Below are positions 1 through 8,769 of a stretch of 64,000 bases of DNA, piece after piece. Below the pieces are notes generated by a model. That model did not search any database. It was not told the DNA's origin and was given only the letters and a program-made list of their open reading frames with translations. The stretch lies in the NCBI GenBank assembly GCA_031277805.1, contig JAITLR010000022.1:1-64000 (forward strand), in the 5' to 3' direction. The position numbers and the translations under genes were made by a program. Numbering within the stretch: position 1 is the stretch's first letter; the number at the start of each line of letters is the position of its first letter. Origin of the DNA: Comamonas sp. GTDB lineage: Bacteria > Pseudomonadota > Gammaproteobacteria > Burkholderiales > Burkholderiaceae_C.

Positions 1-488
1 GCCGTGATGCCCATGTGCATTTTTTGCCAGGGATCGTGCAGGATGCCCAGCATGTAGTCGATGCTCCTGGCGTCGCCCATGCGTGCGCCCCAGCGGGCAG
101 AGGTGTCGAAGTAGGGGCCACGGCTCATGGATTCAGAGCCGGCGCCGATGGCCACGTCGCAGTCGCCCAGGGCGATGGCCTGGGCTGCCGAGACGATGGC
201 CTGCAGGCCCGAGCCGCACAGGCGGTTGACGTTGAAGGCAGGCGTCTCGATGGGGCAGCCGGCATCGACAGCCGCCACGCGGGACAGGTAGGCGTCGCGC
301 GTGTCGGTGGGGATGACATTGCCCATGACCACATGGCCCACGGCGTCGGCGGGGATGCCGGCGCGTTCGATGACGGCCTTGACCACGGTGGTGGCCAGCT
401 GGGTGTTGGGAACGTCCTTGAGGCTGCCGCCGAAGGTGCCGATGGCGGTGCGCGCGGTGCTGACGACGAAGATGTCTCGGGTGCTCAT
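1..488 (-). CDS. Acetyl-CoA acetyltransferase (thiolase), N-terminal part
   Basis: This is the first 162 codons of a thiolase that runs off the left edge of the window. Thiolases condense or cleave acyl-CoAs, as in beta-oxidation, PHB synthesis or the final steps of aromatic-acid degradation. The N-terminus has the usual family opening (TARTAIGTFGGSLKD), and the nucleophilic cysteine is C91 in NRLCGSGLQAI. The motif GAGSESMSRGPY follows. The ATG at 488 has a good ribosome-binding site (GGAGGAGA) 9-12 bases upstream. The family is certain. Whether it serves acetoacetyl-CoA, beta-ketothiolase or beta-ketoadipyl-CoA chemistry cannot be decided from this fragment. Confidence 0.92.
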   Translation of the reverse strand, partial: MSTRDIFVVSTARTAIGTFGGSLKDVPNTQLATTVVKAVIERAGIPADAVGHVVMGNVIPTDTRDAYLSRVAAVDAGCPIETPAFNVNRLCGSGLQAIVSAAQAIALGDCDVAIGAGSESMSRGPYFDTSARWGARMGDARSIDYMLGILHDPWQKMHMGIT

Positions 489-641
489 GCTGTTGTGTCT
501 CCTCCATTGCGATGGCAATGGCTTGTGCGTGGATTATTGGTGCGATGGATATGTCGCGACATCCATCACATGGACCATTCTGCAGCACTTGTTGCGTTGC
601 AACATGTCTCGCGGCTGACCGGCAATTGGCGCACTCAACGG

Positions 642-657
642 GGTTTCACGTGAAACC
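642..657. promoter_or_regulatory. parS-like site 1
   Basis: The palindrome GGTTTCACGTGAAACC matches 14 of 16 bases of the bacterial ParB site TGTTTCACGTGAAACA. It lies in the gap between the thiolase and the cueR-like gene. It is the leftmost of five such sites in the first 11 kb. Confidence 0.8.
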
Positions 658-665
658 TTCGAGAC

Positions 666-1172
666 TCACGCTGCGGCGCTGGCTTTGCGTCTGGAGGCTG
701 GGGCAATCGGCTCGTGATGCATGGGGGACAAATCGGTATCGGCGCTGGCCAGATCGTCAAGAATCGGGCAATCGGGGCGATCGTCACCATGGCAGCAATG
801 CACCAGCGTCTGCAGGGTGCGTTGCATGGACTGCATGGCCGCTATGCGTTCGGTCAGTGCGGCGATGTGTTTCTGCGCAATGACCTTGACCTGGCTGCTG
901 GCGCGATCCTGGTCCTGCCACAGACCCAGCAGGGTGGCGATCTCTTCCATGGAGAAACCAAGATCCCGCCCACGACGGATAAAGCGCAGCGCGTGAACAT
1001 CGGCCTGGGTGTATTGGCGGTAGCCGCTGTCGGTGCGATGAACGGGCGGCAGCAGACCCAGGGATTCGTAGTGGCGAACCATGCGCGGCGACACCCCGGC
1101 GCGGCGCGCGGCTTCTCCGATCACGACAGGCCAGTTCTGAGCGTTTTTTGGGACTGGTTGGTGTGCAGACAT
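666..1172 (-). CDS. cueR: MerR-family copper-responsive regulator, CueR-like
   Basis: A 168-residue MerR-family activator. The winged-helix DNA-binding domain occupies about residues 16-85 (IGEAARRAGVSPRMVRHYE, then GYRQYTQADVHALRFI), followed by a dimerisation helix. The metal loop has the CueR pattern of two cysteines seven residues apart (C127 and C135 in CCHGDDRPDC), typical of sensors for Cu(I), Ag(I) or Au(I). I chose the ATG at 1172 because upstream starts would run into copZ. The gene follows copZ by 82 bases on the same strand and probably shares its promoter, giving autoregulated copper control. The C-terminal 30 residues are an unremarkable Ala/Ser/His-rich tail. Confidence 0.88.
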   Translation of the reverse strand: MSAHQPVPKNAQNWPVVIGEAARRAGVSPRMVRHYESLGLLPPVHRTDSGYRQYTQADVHALRFIRRGRDLGFSMEEIATLLGLWQDQDRASSQVKVIAQKHIAALTERIAAMQSMQRTLQTLVHCCHGDDRPDCPILDDLASADTDLSPMHHEPIAPASRRKASAAA

Positions 1173-1254
1173 GGGGAACCCTTGAAAAAGGCTCCAGCGG
1201 CCGTTTCCTGGCTTGCAGGGGCTGCTGGCGCTGTGTGGGGCAAGAGCAGGGCGC

Positions 1255-1449
1255 TCAGGCGACTTTGTAGCCTTCTTCCGCAATGGCTGCGGCCACGGCA
1301 GCGCGGTCTGCACCGGTTTCGACTTCCACGCGGTTGGCGGCGCGGTCGATCTTGATCTGTGCACTGGCATCCACGCCCTGGATGGCATTGGTGACGGCGC
1401 GCTCGCAGTGGCCGCAGGTCATGCCCTGAACTTCAAAAACTTGTTGCAT
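1255..1449 (-). CDS. copZ: Heavy-metal-associated (HMA) copper chaperone, CopZ-like
   Basis: A 64-residue single-domain HMA protein. The metal-binding motif GMTCGHCE has cysteines at positions 12 and 15, and the fold ends in the usual EEGYKVA. Such chaperones bind Cu(I) in the cytoplasm and hand it to a CopA-type ATPase or to CueR. The ATG at 1449 has an AAGGAG ribosome-binding site. A strong CueR-type promoter lies 50 bases upstream and the regulator gene directly downstream. No CopA ATPase gene is in the window, so the partner exporter must be elsewhere. Confidence 0.92.
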   Translation of the reverse strand: MQQVFEVQGMTCGHCERAVTNAIQGVDASAQIKIDRAANRVEVETGADRAAVAAAIAEEGYKVA

Positions 1450-1499
1450 TGCTTCACTCCTTGAACGGGAACCACCGGGTTGGCGACTCCATGGCTTCA

Positions 1500-1530
1500 A
1501 TGTTCAACCCTAACATCATGGCAAGGTCAA
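1500..1530 (-). promoter_or_regulatory. CueR-type promoter of copZ-cueR
   Basis: On the minus strand TTGACC (1530-1525) and GAACAT (1505-1500) are separated by 19 bases. This long spacer is characteristic of promoters that MerR-family activators twist open. The spacer carries the imperfect dyad ACCTTGCC...TTAGGGT. Element spacing and the -35/operator overlap match, from memory, the E. coli copA promoter. copZ starts 51 bases downstream. Confidence 0.8.
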
Positions 1531-1632
1531 GCACCGGACAAGACAGGGATTCAAGCAGGGTTGATATCGGGCAATGGCCAGCTACGGCAATGCGCCATAT
1601 TGCGAATGTTGAAAAGATCTGCGTGATGAGGC

Positions 1633-1659
1633 TACAGAGCGGCCTGCATTTGCCGATAA
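1633..1659 (+). promoter_or_regulatory. Sigma-28 (FliA) promoter of the chemoreceptor gene
   Basis: A perfect FliA -10 element, GCCGATAA (1652-1659), is preceded by 11 bases and a partial -35 element, TACAGAGC (1633-1640; consensus TAAAGTTT). It lies 63 bases upstream of the chemoreceptor start codon. Motility sigma factors commonly drive chemoreceptor genes, so the context supports it. Confidence 0.72.
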
Positions 1660-1722
1660 ATTGAAACAAATTGTCAAATTTGAGGTAAAAGACGCAGGCT
1701 AAACAAGTCGAGAGGGAGATTC

Positions 1723-3420
1723 ATGAGTCTGTTGGGAATGATGCGCCGCTTCACCATTCGCACGCGAATGCTGGGGGCCATTGGCGTGGTGATTGTGTTG
1801 CTGGGATTGCTGGGAGGGGCAGGCATGCTGGGGATGTTCCGTATCCAGCAGATGAGCCAGGATTTTCTGAACGATGCCTATGCCAAGGCTGGCTATATGG
1901 CGCAGTTACGCACGGAGCTGGGCGGTATTCGCATCAGCGAAAAAGACATGGTGATCCAGTACGAGCGTCCCGAGGAGGTGCGCAAGGCCCACGATCAGTG
2001 GGTGGGCTTCATCGAGAAGTCCCAGGCGACCTTGACGCGTTTTGTGACGGGCCGCAATGCACAGGATGACGAGCTGGCCAAGAACATTGCCGCGCGCATA
2101 GACAACTATCGCAAGGCTTTCGAGCCCGTGGCGCGCCAGCTGGAGGCGAGCGGCTATGACTCGGCCACGACCGCCAACCGCATGAGCGGCAAGGCGCTGG
2201 CCGAGGTCGCGGAAGCCGAAAAGCTGCTGTCGCAGCTGGATGCTTTGCTGGACCAGCAATCCGATGCGCTGGTTGCTGCCGAACTGACAGTGGCGTCGCA
2301 AACGCGCTGGATGTTCATTGGCGCGGTGATCCTGACGTTGGTCGTGGTGGTGCCGCTGACGCTGCTGAACATGCAGTCCATCTGCCGACCGCTGGAGCGC
2401 GCACGTCAGATGGCGTTGACGATCGAAGGTGGTGATCTTTCCACCCGTCAGGCAGTGACTGGCAATGACGAGCTGTCCGATCTGCAGCGTGCGCTGGAGC
2501 AGATGCGGCAGTCGTTGAGCAGCATGGTCACTCAGGTGCGTGACGCCAGCGGCAACATTGCGACCGCCAGCCAGGAAATTGCCACAGGCAATCAGGACCT
2601 GTCGGCGCGCACCGAACAGACGGCCAGCAACCTGCAGGAGACCGTCGCTTCGCTGGCGCAGCTGACGGCCAATGTGCAGCAGACCGCATCGTCTTCGCAA
2701 ATGGCCAATCAGCTCGCGGCGTCGGCTTCTTCCACGGCTGTGGAGGGCGGGCAGATCGTGGGGCAGGCCGTGAACAGCATGCAGGAGATTTCTGCCTCCA
2801 GCCGCAAGATCGGCGACATCATCGGCCTGATCGATTCCATCGCTTTCCAGACCAATATCCTTGCGCTGAACGCAGCCGTCGAAGCCGCGCGGGCCGGTGA
2901 GCAGGGCCGAGGCTTTGCCGTGGTGGCTGGCGAGGTGCGCAGCCTGGCTCAGCGCTCTGCACAGGCAGCGCATGAGATCAAGGGTCTGATCAACACCAGC
3001 GTGCAGACCGTGGATGCAGGCTCGCGCCAGGTCGATGGTGCGGGCAAGGCCATGCAGGGCACGGTGGAAAGCGCCAAGCGCGTGGGCGACATCATTGGCG
3101 AGATCACGGCTGCATCGGCAGAGCAGTCTCTGGGCATCAGCCAGGTCAATCAGGCCGTGGGCGATATCGACCGCATGACACAGCAGAACGCGGCCCTGGT
3201 GGAGGAGTCTGCGGCGGCTGCCGAATCGCTGCGTGAGCAGGCGGCTCGGTTGGCACAGCTGGTCAGCCAGTTCAAGCTGGCGGAGGGTGATGTGCAGACA
3301 GCCAGCCGCATGGCGCGCTCCAGGCCTCAGGCGGCCTACCCTGCAATGGCTCCGGGTGCGGCCGCTGCTGCAAGTCAGGCGCTGCCCGGGCAGAAAGCCC
3401 CGTTGCTGGAACAGGCCTGA
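1723..3420 (+). CDS. Methyl-accepting chemotaxis protein
   Basis: A 565-residue transmembrane chemoreceptor. A first membrane helix (about residues 16-36) is followed by a periplasmic four-helix-bundle ligand domain rich in charged heptads. A second helix lies near residues 193-214, then a HAMP domain and a long signalling coiled coil. The hairpin tip that contacts CheA and CheW is clear ([20 protein letters not shown], then [20 protein letters not shown]). It ends in an Ala/Pro-rich tail without a recognisable NWETF pentapeptide. The ATG at 1723 has GAGGGAGA upstream. The ligand is unknown. It is a stand-alone gene with a sigma-28 promoter and its own terminator. Confidence 0.95.
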   Translation: MSLLGMMRRFTIRTRMLGAIGVVIVLLGLLGGAGMLGMFRIQQMSQDFLNDAYAKAGYMAQLRTELGGIRISEKDMVIQYERPEEVRKAHDQWVGFIEKSQATLTRFVTGRNAQDDELAKNIAARIDNYRKAFEPVARQLEASGYDSATTANRMSGKALAEVAEAEKLLSQLDALLDQQSDALVAAELTVASQTRWMFIGAVILTLVVVVPLTLLNMQSICRPLERARQMALTIEGGDLSTRQAVTGNDELSDLQRALEQMRQSLSSMVTQVRDASGNIATASQEIATGNQDLSARTEQTASNLQETVASLAQLTANVQQTASSSQMANQLAASASSTAVEGGQIVGQAVNSMQEISASSRKIGDIIGLIDSIAFQTNILALNAAVEAARAGEQGRGFAVVAGEVRSLAQRSAQAAHEIKGLINTSVQTVDAGSRQVDGAGKAMQGTVESAKRVGDIIGEITAASAEQSLGISQVNQAVGDIDRMTQQNAALVEESAAAAESLREQAARLAQLVSQFKLAEGDVQTASRMARSRPQAAYPAMAPGAAAAASQALPGQKAPLLEQA

Positions 3421-3443
3421 TACGGTTTCAGCCGCTCTATGAG

Positions 3444-3477
3444 AAAAGCCCGGTTGCAGTGATGCACCGGGCTTTTT
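3444..3477 (+). terminator. Terminator after the chemoreceptor gene
   Basis: A 10-bp stem AAAAGCCCGG / CCGGGCTTTT (3444-3453 and 3467-3476) is followed by a short T run, 24 bases after the chemoreceptor stop codon. Confidence 0.85.
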
Positions 3478-3488
3478 GCTTTCATTTC

Positions 3489-3531
3489 AATAGCTGTATG
3501 CGCTTAATTGAAGCGAGCCAGCAGCTGTTTT
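3489..3531 (+). repeat. Short intergenic repeat, ATAGCTG..GCGCTT family (copy 1)
   Basis: AATAGCTGTATGCGCTT is followed by AAGCG and CAGCTG, a partly inverted arrangement. Related copies occur near 11004, 13506, 17363, 22845, 27510, 43156 and 48768. Confidence 0.6.
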
Positions 3532-3540
3532 CAGTGAAAC

Positions 3541-4650
3541 TCAGGCCGTGGGGTAGTCGGTGTAGCCATCGGCGCCACCGCCATAGAAGCGGCTGCTGTT
3601 CCACTCGTTGAGCGGCAGATCGTCATGCAGGCGGTGCACCAGATCGGGGTTGGAGATATAGGCCTTGCCGAAGGCCACGATATCGGCATAGCCACTGTCC
3701 ACGGCGCGCATGGCCAGTTGGCGGTCATAGCCGTTGTTGACCATCCACGCGCCCTTGCCGCCAGCTGCGCGGTACGCCTCCTTGAGTGCGTGATAGTTGA
3801 AAGGGCGTTCGGGCAACTCGCGTGGCCCGCCTGTCGCGCCTTCGATCACGTGGATATAGGCCAGGCCCAGAGGCGCCAGTTGCCGCACCAGATACTCGAA
3901 CAGGGGCTGCGGGTCGATGTCCACAATGTCGTTGGCGGGGGTGACGGGAGAGATGCGGATGCCTACCTTGCCGCCACCAATTTCATCAGCCACGGCACGC
4001 ATGCACTCCAGCACCAGGCGTGCACGGTTTTCAATGCTGCCACCGTAATCGTCCTCGCGCAGATTGGTGCCGGTCTTGAGGAACTGGTCGAGCAGATAGC
4101 CGTTGGCTGCGTGCAGTTCCACGCCATCAAAGCCTGCGCTTTCGACCGCCTGGCGGGCCGCCATGGCAAAGCTGCGGACAATGCCGGGCAGCTCATCCTG
4201 GTGCAGCGCGCGCGGAGCCGAAGTGGGCGTGAAATGGCCTTGCCCAGTGGCATGGTCGATCACATAGGTCTTGGACTTGGCAGTGATCGCAGAAGGCGCG
4301 ACGGGCGACTTATTGTCGGGCTGCAGCAGCGTGTGGGAAATACGTCCAACATGCCAGAGCTGGGTGACGATGCGTCCGCCCTTGGCATGCACGGCATGGG
4401 TCACTTTCTTCCAGGCTTGCAACTGGTCTTCGCCATAGAGGCCGGGAACATCGGCATAGCCCTGGGCTTGAGCGCTGATGGCCGTGCCTTCGCTGATCAG
4501 CAAACCTGCGGTGGCCCGCTGCGTGTAATAGGTTTCCATCAACGGCGTGGGCACGGCATCAGGTGCGCGGTTGCGCGTCAGCGGGGCCATGGCAATGCGG
4601 TTGGGCAGGCGCAGCTTGCCTGCATCGATGGGGTCGAACAATGAGGTCAT
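3541..4650 (-). CDS. Old yellow enzyme family alkene reductase (NemA/XenA-like)
   Basis: A 369-residue FMN-dependent NADH:flavin oxidoreductase of the old yellow enzyme family. These reduce activated C=C bonds, nitroesters and similar electrophiles with NAD(P)H. Visible landmarks are the N-terminal LPNRIAMAPLTRNRA, the QLWHVGRISH segment, and the substrate-activating His/Asn pair H180 and N183 in HAANGYLLDQFL. The C-terminal phosphate-binding region reads VAFGKAYISNPDLVHRL. The start at 4650 (MTSLFDPI) follows a CGGAG ribosome-binding site and fits the family N-terminus. It heads a leftward group with a GST and an FMN reductase nearby, suggesting electrophile detoxification. The physiological substrate is unknown. 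Confidence 0.93.
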   Translation of the reverse strand: MTSLFDPIDAGKLRLPNRIAMAPLTRNRAPDAVPTPLMETYYTQRATAGLLISEGTAISAQAQGYADVPGLYGEDQLQAWKKVTHAVHAKGGRIVTQLWHVGRISHTLLQPDNKSPVAPSAITAKSKTYVIDHATGQGHFTPTSAPRALHQDELPGIVRSFAMAARQAVESAGFDGVELHAANGYLLDQFLKTGTNLREDDYGGSIENRARLVLECMRAVADEIGGGKVGIRISPVTPANDIVDIDPQPLFEYLVRQLAPLGLAYIHVIEGATGGPRELPERPFNYHALKEAYRAAGGKGAWMVNNGYDRQLAMRAVDSGYADIVAFGKAYISNPDLVHRLHDDLPLNEWNSSRFYGGGADGYTDYPTA

Positions 4651-4744
4651 GCAGAACTCCGAGGATAAAAAATGGCCCCCATGCTTTCCCACTGGCGTGT
4701 GGCAGCGTCCCCCGAGGGGGCGCTTTTGTCTAGGGGCTGCCCGG

Positions 4745-4776
4745 CAACAAAAAAGCCCGGTGAAATACCGAGCTTT
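4745..4776 (-). terminator. Terminator of the GST gene
   Basis: On the minus strand AAAGCTCGGT pairs with ACCGGGCTTT (4752-4761 and 4767-4776), followed by TTTGTTG. It lies 25 bases after the GST stop codon. Confidence 0.75.
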
Positions 4777-4800
4777 CAGTGTGAACGCAAGCGAAAAAGC

Positions 4801-5409
4801 TTACTTCAGAAGGCCTTCTGCCTTCATGGCGGCCTGCACGGCAGGGCGCATCAGAATGCGCTCGCGATAGGCCTGGATATGCTTGAGATCGGAAATATCC
4901 ACACCGACGAACTGCGCCCAGCCAGTGACCGTGAACAGATAGGCATCGGCCACCGTGAACTGGTCGCCCATCAGATAGGACTTGTTGGACAGCTGCTCGT
5001 TCACCCAGCTCAGGCGCTTGATCACATTGGCGCGAGCCGTGGTCTTGAAGTCTTCGGGAGTGGCCGGATTGAACAGAGGGCCGAAGCCCTTGTGCACCTC
5101 GGTGCTGATGAAGTTCAACCATTCCTGCAGGTGGTAGCGGGCCATGGTTCCGTTGGCAGGAGCCAGGTTCTTCTCCGGTGCCTGGTCGGCCAGATATTGA
5201 ACAATGGCCGGACCTTCATGAAGCGTTTCGCCATTGTCCAGCACCAGAAAAGGTACATAGCCCAGCGGATTGATGCTGTAGTAGTCTGTTCCGTCCTGCA
5301 GCTTGTGGCTCTTGGTGCTGGCCATGATGGCCTCATGTTGGAGCCCTGTCTCGTGCAGCACGATATGGGGGGACAGGGAGCAGGCGCCGGGGCTGTAGTA
5401 AAGCTTCAT
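4801..5409 (-). CDS. Glutathione S-transferase
   Basis: A 202-residue soluble GST, close to the bacterial beta-class pattern. The thioredoxin-like N-terminal domain starts MKLYYSPGACSLSPHIVL, with the conserved Tyr and the Cys-Ser pair of beta-class enzymes. The glutathione-binding motif GYVPFLVLDNGETLHEGPAIVQYLA is complete. The helical C-terminal domain includes GDQFTVADAYLF. It conjugates glutathione to electrophiles or keeps cysteines reduced. I start it at 5409 because AGGAAG lies 9 bases upstream and the family begins there; an upstream in-frame start would add 11 residues. It has its own terminator. Confidence 0.93.
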   Translation of the reverse strand: MKLYYSPGACSLSPHIVLHETGLQHEAIMASTKSHKLQDGTDYYSINPLGYVPFLVLDNGETLHEGPAIVQYLADQAPEKNLAPANGTMARYHLQEWLNFISTEVHKGFGPLFNPATPEDFKTTARANVIKRLSWVNEQLSNKSYLMGDQFTVADAYLFTVTGWAQFVGVDISDLKHIQAYRERILMRPAVQAAMKAEGLLK

Positions 5410-5483
5410 GGTGATGGGCTTCCTATTGCATTGAAAAGACAAGTGGACATGCTAAACCGGTTCCATGTCCGTCGCATGCATTC

Positions 5484-5888
5484 TTAACAGTAGTCCAGGT
5501 TGGGTAATAGCTGGCGGAACAGGGCAAGCGCTTCGCGACCCTCGAAATTCGCAATCTTGTCCAGTGCCAGTTCCTGTTCACTCTGCGCGTAGGCGATGGC
5601 CCAACCCTTGAATTGACGCTCTCCATCGACAGGTCCATGAAACTGCAGCATCACATCGGTGTGGCGATGGTCTTCACAGATGCTTTGCAGCATGCTGGAA
5701 ACCGAAGATGAAGGGCCTTCGAGGTATTGGCAAAAGTGCTGGCCATCAAAGACCAGGATGCCGGTCAGACTCAGCGCCGTATTCTTTTCGCGGGCTGCCT
5801 TGACGATATCGCCGACCACGGTGACGGGCTGTTCGGGGCAGATTGAGCTGCAGTAAAGAAAGGCATGCAGACCGGTGTTTGATGACAT
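5484..5888 (-). CDS. Short BLUF-domain blue-light sensor
   Basis: A 134-residue protein consisting almost entirely of one BLUF domain, which binds FAD and senses blue light. The photochemical triad is intact: Y12 in FLYCSS, N36 in AREKNTALSLTG and Q54 in DGQHFCQYLEG, with W96 in the FKGWAIAY region. No output domain is attached, so it must signal through a partner protein, as other short BLUF proteins do. It lies between the GST and FMN reductase genes on the same strand. No obvious partner (GGDEF/EAL or MerR-like) is adjacent. The CueR-like gene and the cyclase in the window are distant. Confidence 0.92.
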   Translation of the reverse strand: MSSNTGLHAFLYCSSICPEQPVTVVGDIVKAAREKNTALSLTGILVFDGQHFCQYLEGPSSSVSSMLQSICEDHRHTDVMLQFHGPVDGERQFKGWAIAYAQSEQELALDKIANFEGREALALFRQLLPNLDYC

Positions 5889-5953
5889 CTGAATCCCTCA
5901 GTGATGTGAACTGATGGCCCGCTGCGAGCGGGCCTTGTGGCAACTGCTCTCTT

Positions 5954-5971
5954 AGATCGTGAACACGTTCT
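5954..5971. repeat. Solo copy of an 18-bp repeat end
   Basis: AGATCGTGAACACGTTCT differs at two positions from the right terminal inverted repeat of the 162-bp element at 56889-57050. It overlaps the end of the FMN reductase gene. Confidence 0.5.
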
Positions 5972-6549
5972 TAGGCGTGCAGGCGCTGCGTAGCCCACAG
6001 TACCTGAGATACCACGGCCTGAACACCTTGCTGGTCTTGAGGGTGGATCAGCTGTCCTTGTGCATCGAAGGCATCGGCAGCCCGGCTGACGGCGTGACTG
6101 CGCGGGGCCAGCCAGCACTCCAAATTCAGGAGCAGTGGAGCCAGATGTGACTGGGCACGCAGACCACCTAATCCACCTGGCGAGGCGCTGCACATGCCGA
6201 CAACCTTGCCGCGAAATGGCAGCACACCATCGCCCCACACCGGGTCGCCCTTGACGGGGCTGGAGGCCCAGTCCAAGGCGTTCTTGAGCAGGGCAGGGTA
6301 GCTGCCGTTGTATTCGGGGCAGCAGATGATCCAGGCGGCATGCTTATGCAGAGCCTGCTTGAAGCGGATGACATCGGGGGGCGTACCCCGGGCCTCCAGA
6401 TCGGCGTTGTAGAGCGGAATGTCATAGTCCGCCAGCTCCAGCAAGGTGACCTGGGCGCCCTGGCCGGTGGCAATTTCGGCAGCCGCCTTGGCCAGCTTGC
6501 GGTTGTACGAGTCTTGGCGGGTACTGCCCGCAAAAATGAGGATGTCCAT
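5971..6549 (-). CDS. NADPH-dependent FMN reductase family protein
   Basis: A 192-residue flavodoxin-fold quinone/FMN reductase of the ChrR/YieF type. The FMN phosphate loop is [14 protein letters not shown] (residues 7-20). The second flavin loop is [17 protein letters not shown], and [13 protein letters not shown] follows, all at the expected spacing. These enzymes use NAD(P)H to reduce quinones, chromate or free flavin. Its 3' end overlaps a copy of an 18-bp repeat end. It may cooperate with the nearby old yellow enzyme and GST in redox defence, but no operon is evident. Confidence 0.92.
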   Translation of the reverse strand: MDILIFAGSTRQDSYNRKLAKAAAEIATGQGAQVTLLELADYDIPLYNADLEARGTPPDVIRFKQALHKHAAWIICCPEYNGSYPALLKNALDWASSPVKGDPVWGDGVLPFRGKVVGMCSASPGGLGGLRAQSHLAPLLLNLECWLAPRSHAVSRAADAFDAQGQLIHPQDQQGVQAVVSQVLWATQRLHA

Positions 6550-6623
6550 GCCCGCATTGCAGCACAGGGGGCTGGCATTTTTCCTGCGTTGGCGGCGAAC
6601 TCAGGGCAAACGCTAGGCGTTCA

Positions 6624-6639
6624 TGTTTCACGTGAAACC
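6624..6639. promoter_or_regulatory. parS-like site 2
   Basis: TGTTTCACGTGAAACC matches 15 of 16 positions of the ParB site. It lies in the divergent gap between the FMN reductase and mnmG. Confidence 0.88.
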
Positions 6640-6804
6640 CGAAGCCTCAACCCCTGGCAGGGCAGTGTTGGCCCAATGGTGGGAAAATTGCGGGTTCCCC
6701 GCAGGGCCGAGCATTCCAATGGAAGGATGCCGGTCTGCCGTGAGAGCCGGAGCAAGGGCGCTTCGTGCAGGGACCAAGGGCCGGGCATGGCCCGGAGCAA
6801 GAAA

Positions 6805-8769
6805 ATGTTGTACCCACAGGAATTTGATGTGATCGTGGTCGGTGGCGGCCACGCCGGCACCGAGGCTGCGTTGGCCGCTGCACGCATGGGCAGCAAGACA
6901 CTGTTGCTGACCCACAATATCGAAACCCTGGGCCAGATGAGCTGCAACCCCAGCATTGGCGGTATCGGCAAGGGCCATCTGGTCAAGGAAGTGGATGCCT
7001 TGGGCGGAGCCATGGCCCTGGCCACCGACAAGGGCGGTATCCAGTTCCGCATCCTGAACAGCTCCAAGGGCCCTGCCGTGCGCGCCACACGCGCCCAGGC
7101 CGACCGTATCCTCTACAAGGCAGCGATTCGCGAGATGCTGGAAAACCAGCCCAATCTCTGGCTGTTCCAGCAGGCGGTTGACGACCTGATGGTGGAGGGC
7201 GACCGCGTGGTCGGTGCCGTCACCCAGGTGGGGCTGAAGTTTCGCAGCCGCACCGTGGTGCTGACGGCAGGCACCTTCCTGGACGGCAAGATCCACGTGG
7301 GCCTGAACAACTACGCCGCCGGGCGTGCGGGTGATCCGCCCGCGGTGAGCCTGTCTGCCCGACTCAAGGAACTCAAGTTGCCTCAAGGCCGCCTGAAGAC
7401 CGGCACACCTCCACGCATCGACGGCCGCTCAATCGACTTCAGCCAGTGCGAAGAGCAGCCCGGCGACGGCATGCCCGGTGGTGTGAACGAGGGCGAAGTG
7501 CCTGTGTTCAGCTTCATGGGCAACCGTGCCATGCATCCCAGGCAGATGCCTTGCTGGATCACGCATACCAATGCGCGCACGCACGAGATCATCCGCAGCG
7601 GCTTTGACCGCAGCCCCATGTTCACCGGCAAGATTGAAGGTGTTGGCCCACGTTACTGCCCCAGCGTGGAAGACAAGATCAACCGCTTTGCGGACAAGGA
7701 AAGCCACCAGATCTTTCTGGAGCCCGAGGGCCTGACCACGCACGAGTTCTACCCCAACGGCATCTCCACCAGCCTGCCGTTCGACATTCAGTACGAACTG
7801 GTGCGCAGCATGAAGGGCCTGGAAAACGCTCATATCCTGCGTCCCGGCTATGCCATCGAATACGACTACTTCGATCCACGTTCGCTCAAGAGCAGCTTCG
7901 AGACCAAGCAGATCCAGGGCCTGTTCTTCGCGGGCCAGATCAATGGCACGACCGGCTATGAAGAGGCTGCGGCCCAGGGCCTGTTCGCCGGCTTGAACGC
8001 CGCGCTGCAATGCCGTGGAGAAGGTCCATGGACGCCACGCCGTGACGAGGCCTACCTGGGCGTGCTGGTCGACGATCTGATCACCAAGGGCGTGACCGAG
8101 CCCTATCGCATGTTCACCAGCCGCGCCGAGTTCCGTCTGCAGCTGCGTGAAGACAACGCCGACATGCGCCTGACCGAAGCGGGTCGTCAGATGGGTCTGG
8201 TTGACGATGCACGCTGGGATTCCTTCAGCCGCAAGCGCGATGCTGTTTCACGTGAAACAGAGCGCCTCAAGTCCACCTGGGTGAATCCGCGCATTGTTTC
8301 CGCCGAAGAGTCCGAGCGCGTGCTGGGCAAGGCCATGGAGCGTGAGTACAACCTGTTCGACCTGTTGCGCCGCCCCGGCGTCGACTACGACAAGCTTATG
8401 AGTCTGAACCAAGGCCAGTACGCATCCGCCGAGGTGCAGGTGCATGCGCTGGGCGAACTCAGTGCTCCGGTACTCGAGCAGGTGGAGATTGCTGCCAAGT
8501 ACTCGGGCTATATCGACCGTCAGAAGGATGAGGTCGAACGCGCCGCACATTTCGAACGTCTGCGTCTGCCGCTGGACTTCGACTACATGCAGGTCTCGGC
8601 CCTGTCATTCGAAGTGCGCCAGAAGCTGCAAAAGCACCGCCCTGAAACCCTGGGGCAGGCCTCGCGTATTTCGGGGGTCACGCCTGCCGCAATCTCGTTG
8701 CTTATGGTCCACCTCAAAAAAGGTGGTTTCAAGGGTTTCTCGGCCCATGGCGAAGAGGCTGCTGCATGA
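6805..8769 (+). CDS. mnmG: tRNA uridine-5-carboxymethylaminomethyl modification enzyme MnmG (GidA)
   Basis: A 654-residue FAD protein that, with MnmE, installs the cmnm5 group on wobble U34 of tRNAs. The dinucleotide-binding motif [19 protein letters not shown] begins at residue 11. The family signature [15 protein letters not shown], the [11 protein letters not shown] segment and the helical C-terminus ([18 protein letters not shown]) are all present. I start at 6805, with GGAG eight bases upstream. An in-frame ATG at 6787 would add six residues. The stop codon overlaps the rsmG start (ATGA), so the two are co-transcribed. A perfect parS site is embedded in its coding sequence at 8244. Confidence 0.97.
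   Translation: MLYPQEFDVIVVGGGHAGTEAALAAARMGSKTLLLTHNIETLGQMSCNPSIGGIGKGHLVKEVDALGGAMALATDKGGIQFRILNSSKGPAVRATRAQADRILYKAAIREMLENQPNLWLFQQAVDDLMVEGDRVVGAVTQVGLKFRSRTVVLTAGTFLDGKIHVGLNNYAAGRAGDPPAVSLSARLKELKLPQGRLKTGTPPRIDGRSIDFSQCEEQPGDGMPGGVNEGEVPVFSFMGNRAMHPRQMPCWITHTNARTHEIIRSGFDRSPMFTGKIEGVGPRYCPSVEDKINRFADKESHQIFLEPEGLTTHEFYPNGISTSLPFDIQYELVRSMKGLENAHILRPGYAIEYDYFDPRSLKSSFETKQIQGLFFAGQINGTTGYEEAAAQGLFAGLNAALQCRGEGPWTPRRDEAYLGVLVDDLITKGVTEPYRMFTSRAEFRLQLREDNADMRLTEAGRQMGLVDDARWDSFSRKRDAVSRETERLKSTWVNPRIVSAEESERVLGKAMEREYNLFDLLRRPGVDYDKLMSLNQGQYASAEVQVHALGELSAPVLEQVEIAAKYSGYIDRQKDEVERAAHFERLRLPLDFDYMQVSALSFEVRQKLQKHRPETLGQASRISGVTPAAISLLMVHLKKGGFKGFSAHGEEAAA
8244..8259. promoter_or_regulatory. 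parS site 3 (perfect, inside mnmG)
   Basis: TGTTTCACGTGAAACA, 16 of 16 bases, lies within the mnmG reading frame, where it encodes the stretch AVSRETE. Confidence 0.93.

Noticed and set aside
4660..4745. Possible further dispersed repeat (GGCCCCCATGCTTTCCCAC...CCCCCGAGGGGGC)
   Set aside because: It resembles Comamonadaceae intergenic repeats in style, but only one copy is in the window, so it cannot be supported here.
6340..6804. N-terminal extension of mnmG upstream of 6805
   Set aside because: The extension has no similarity to MnmG, overlaps the FMN reductase on the other strand, and spans a parS site. A good ribosome-binding site lies just before 6805.
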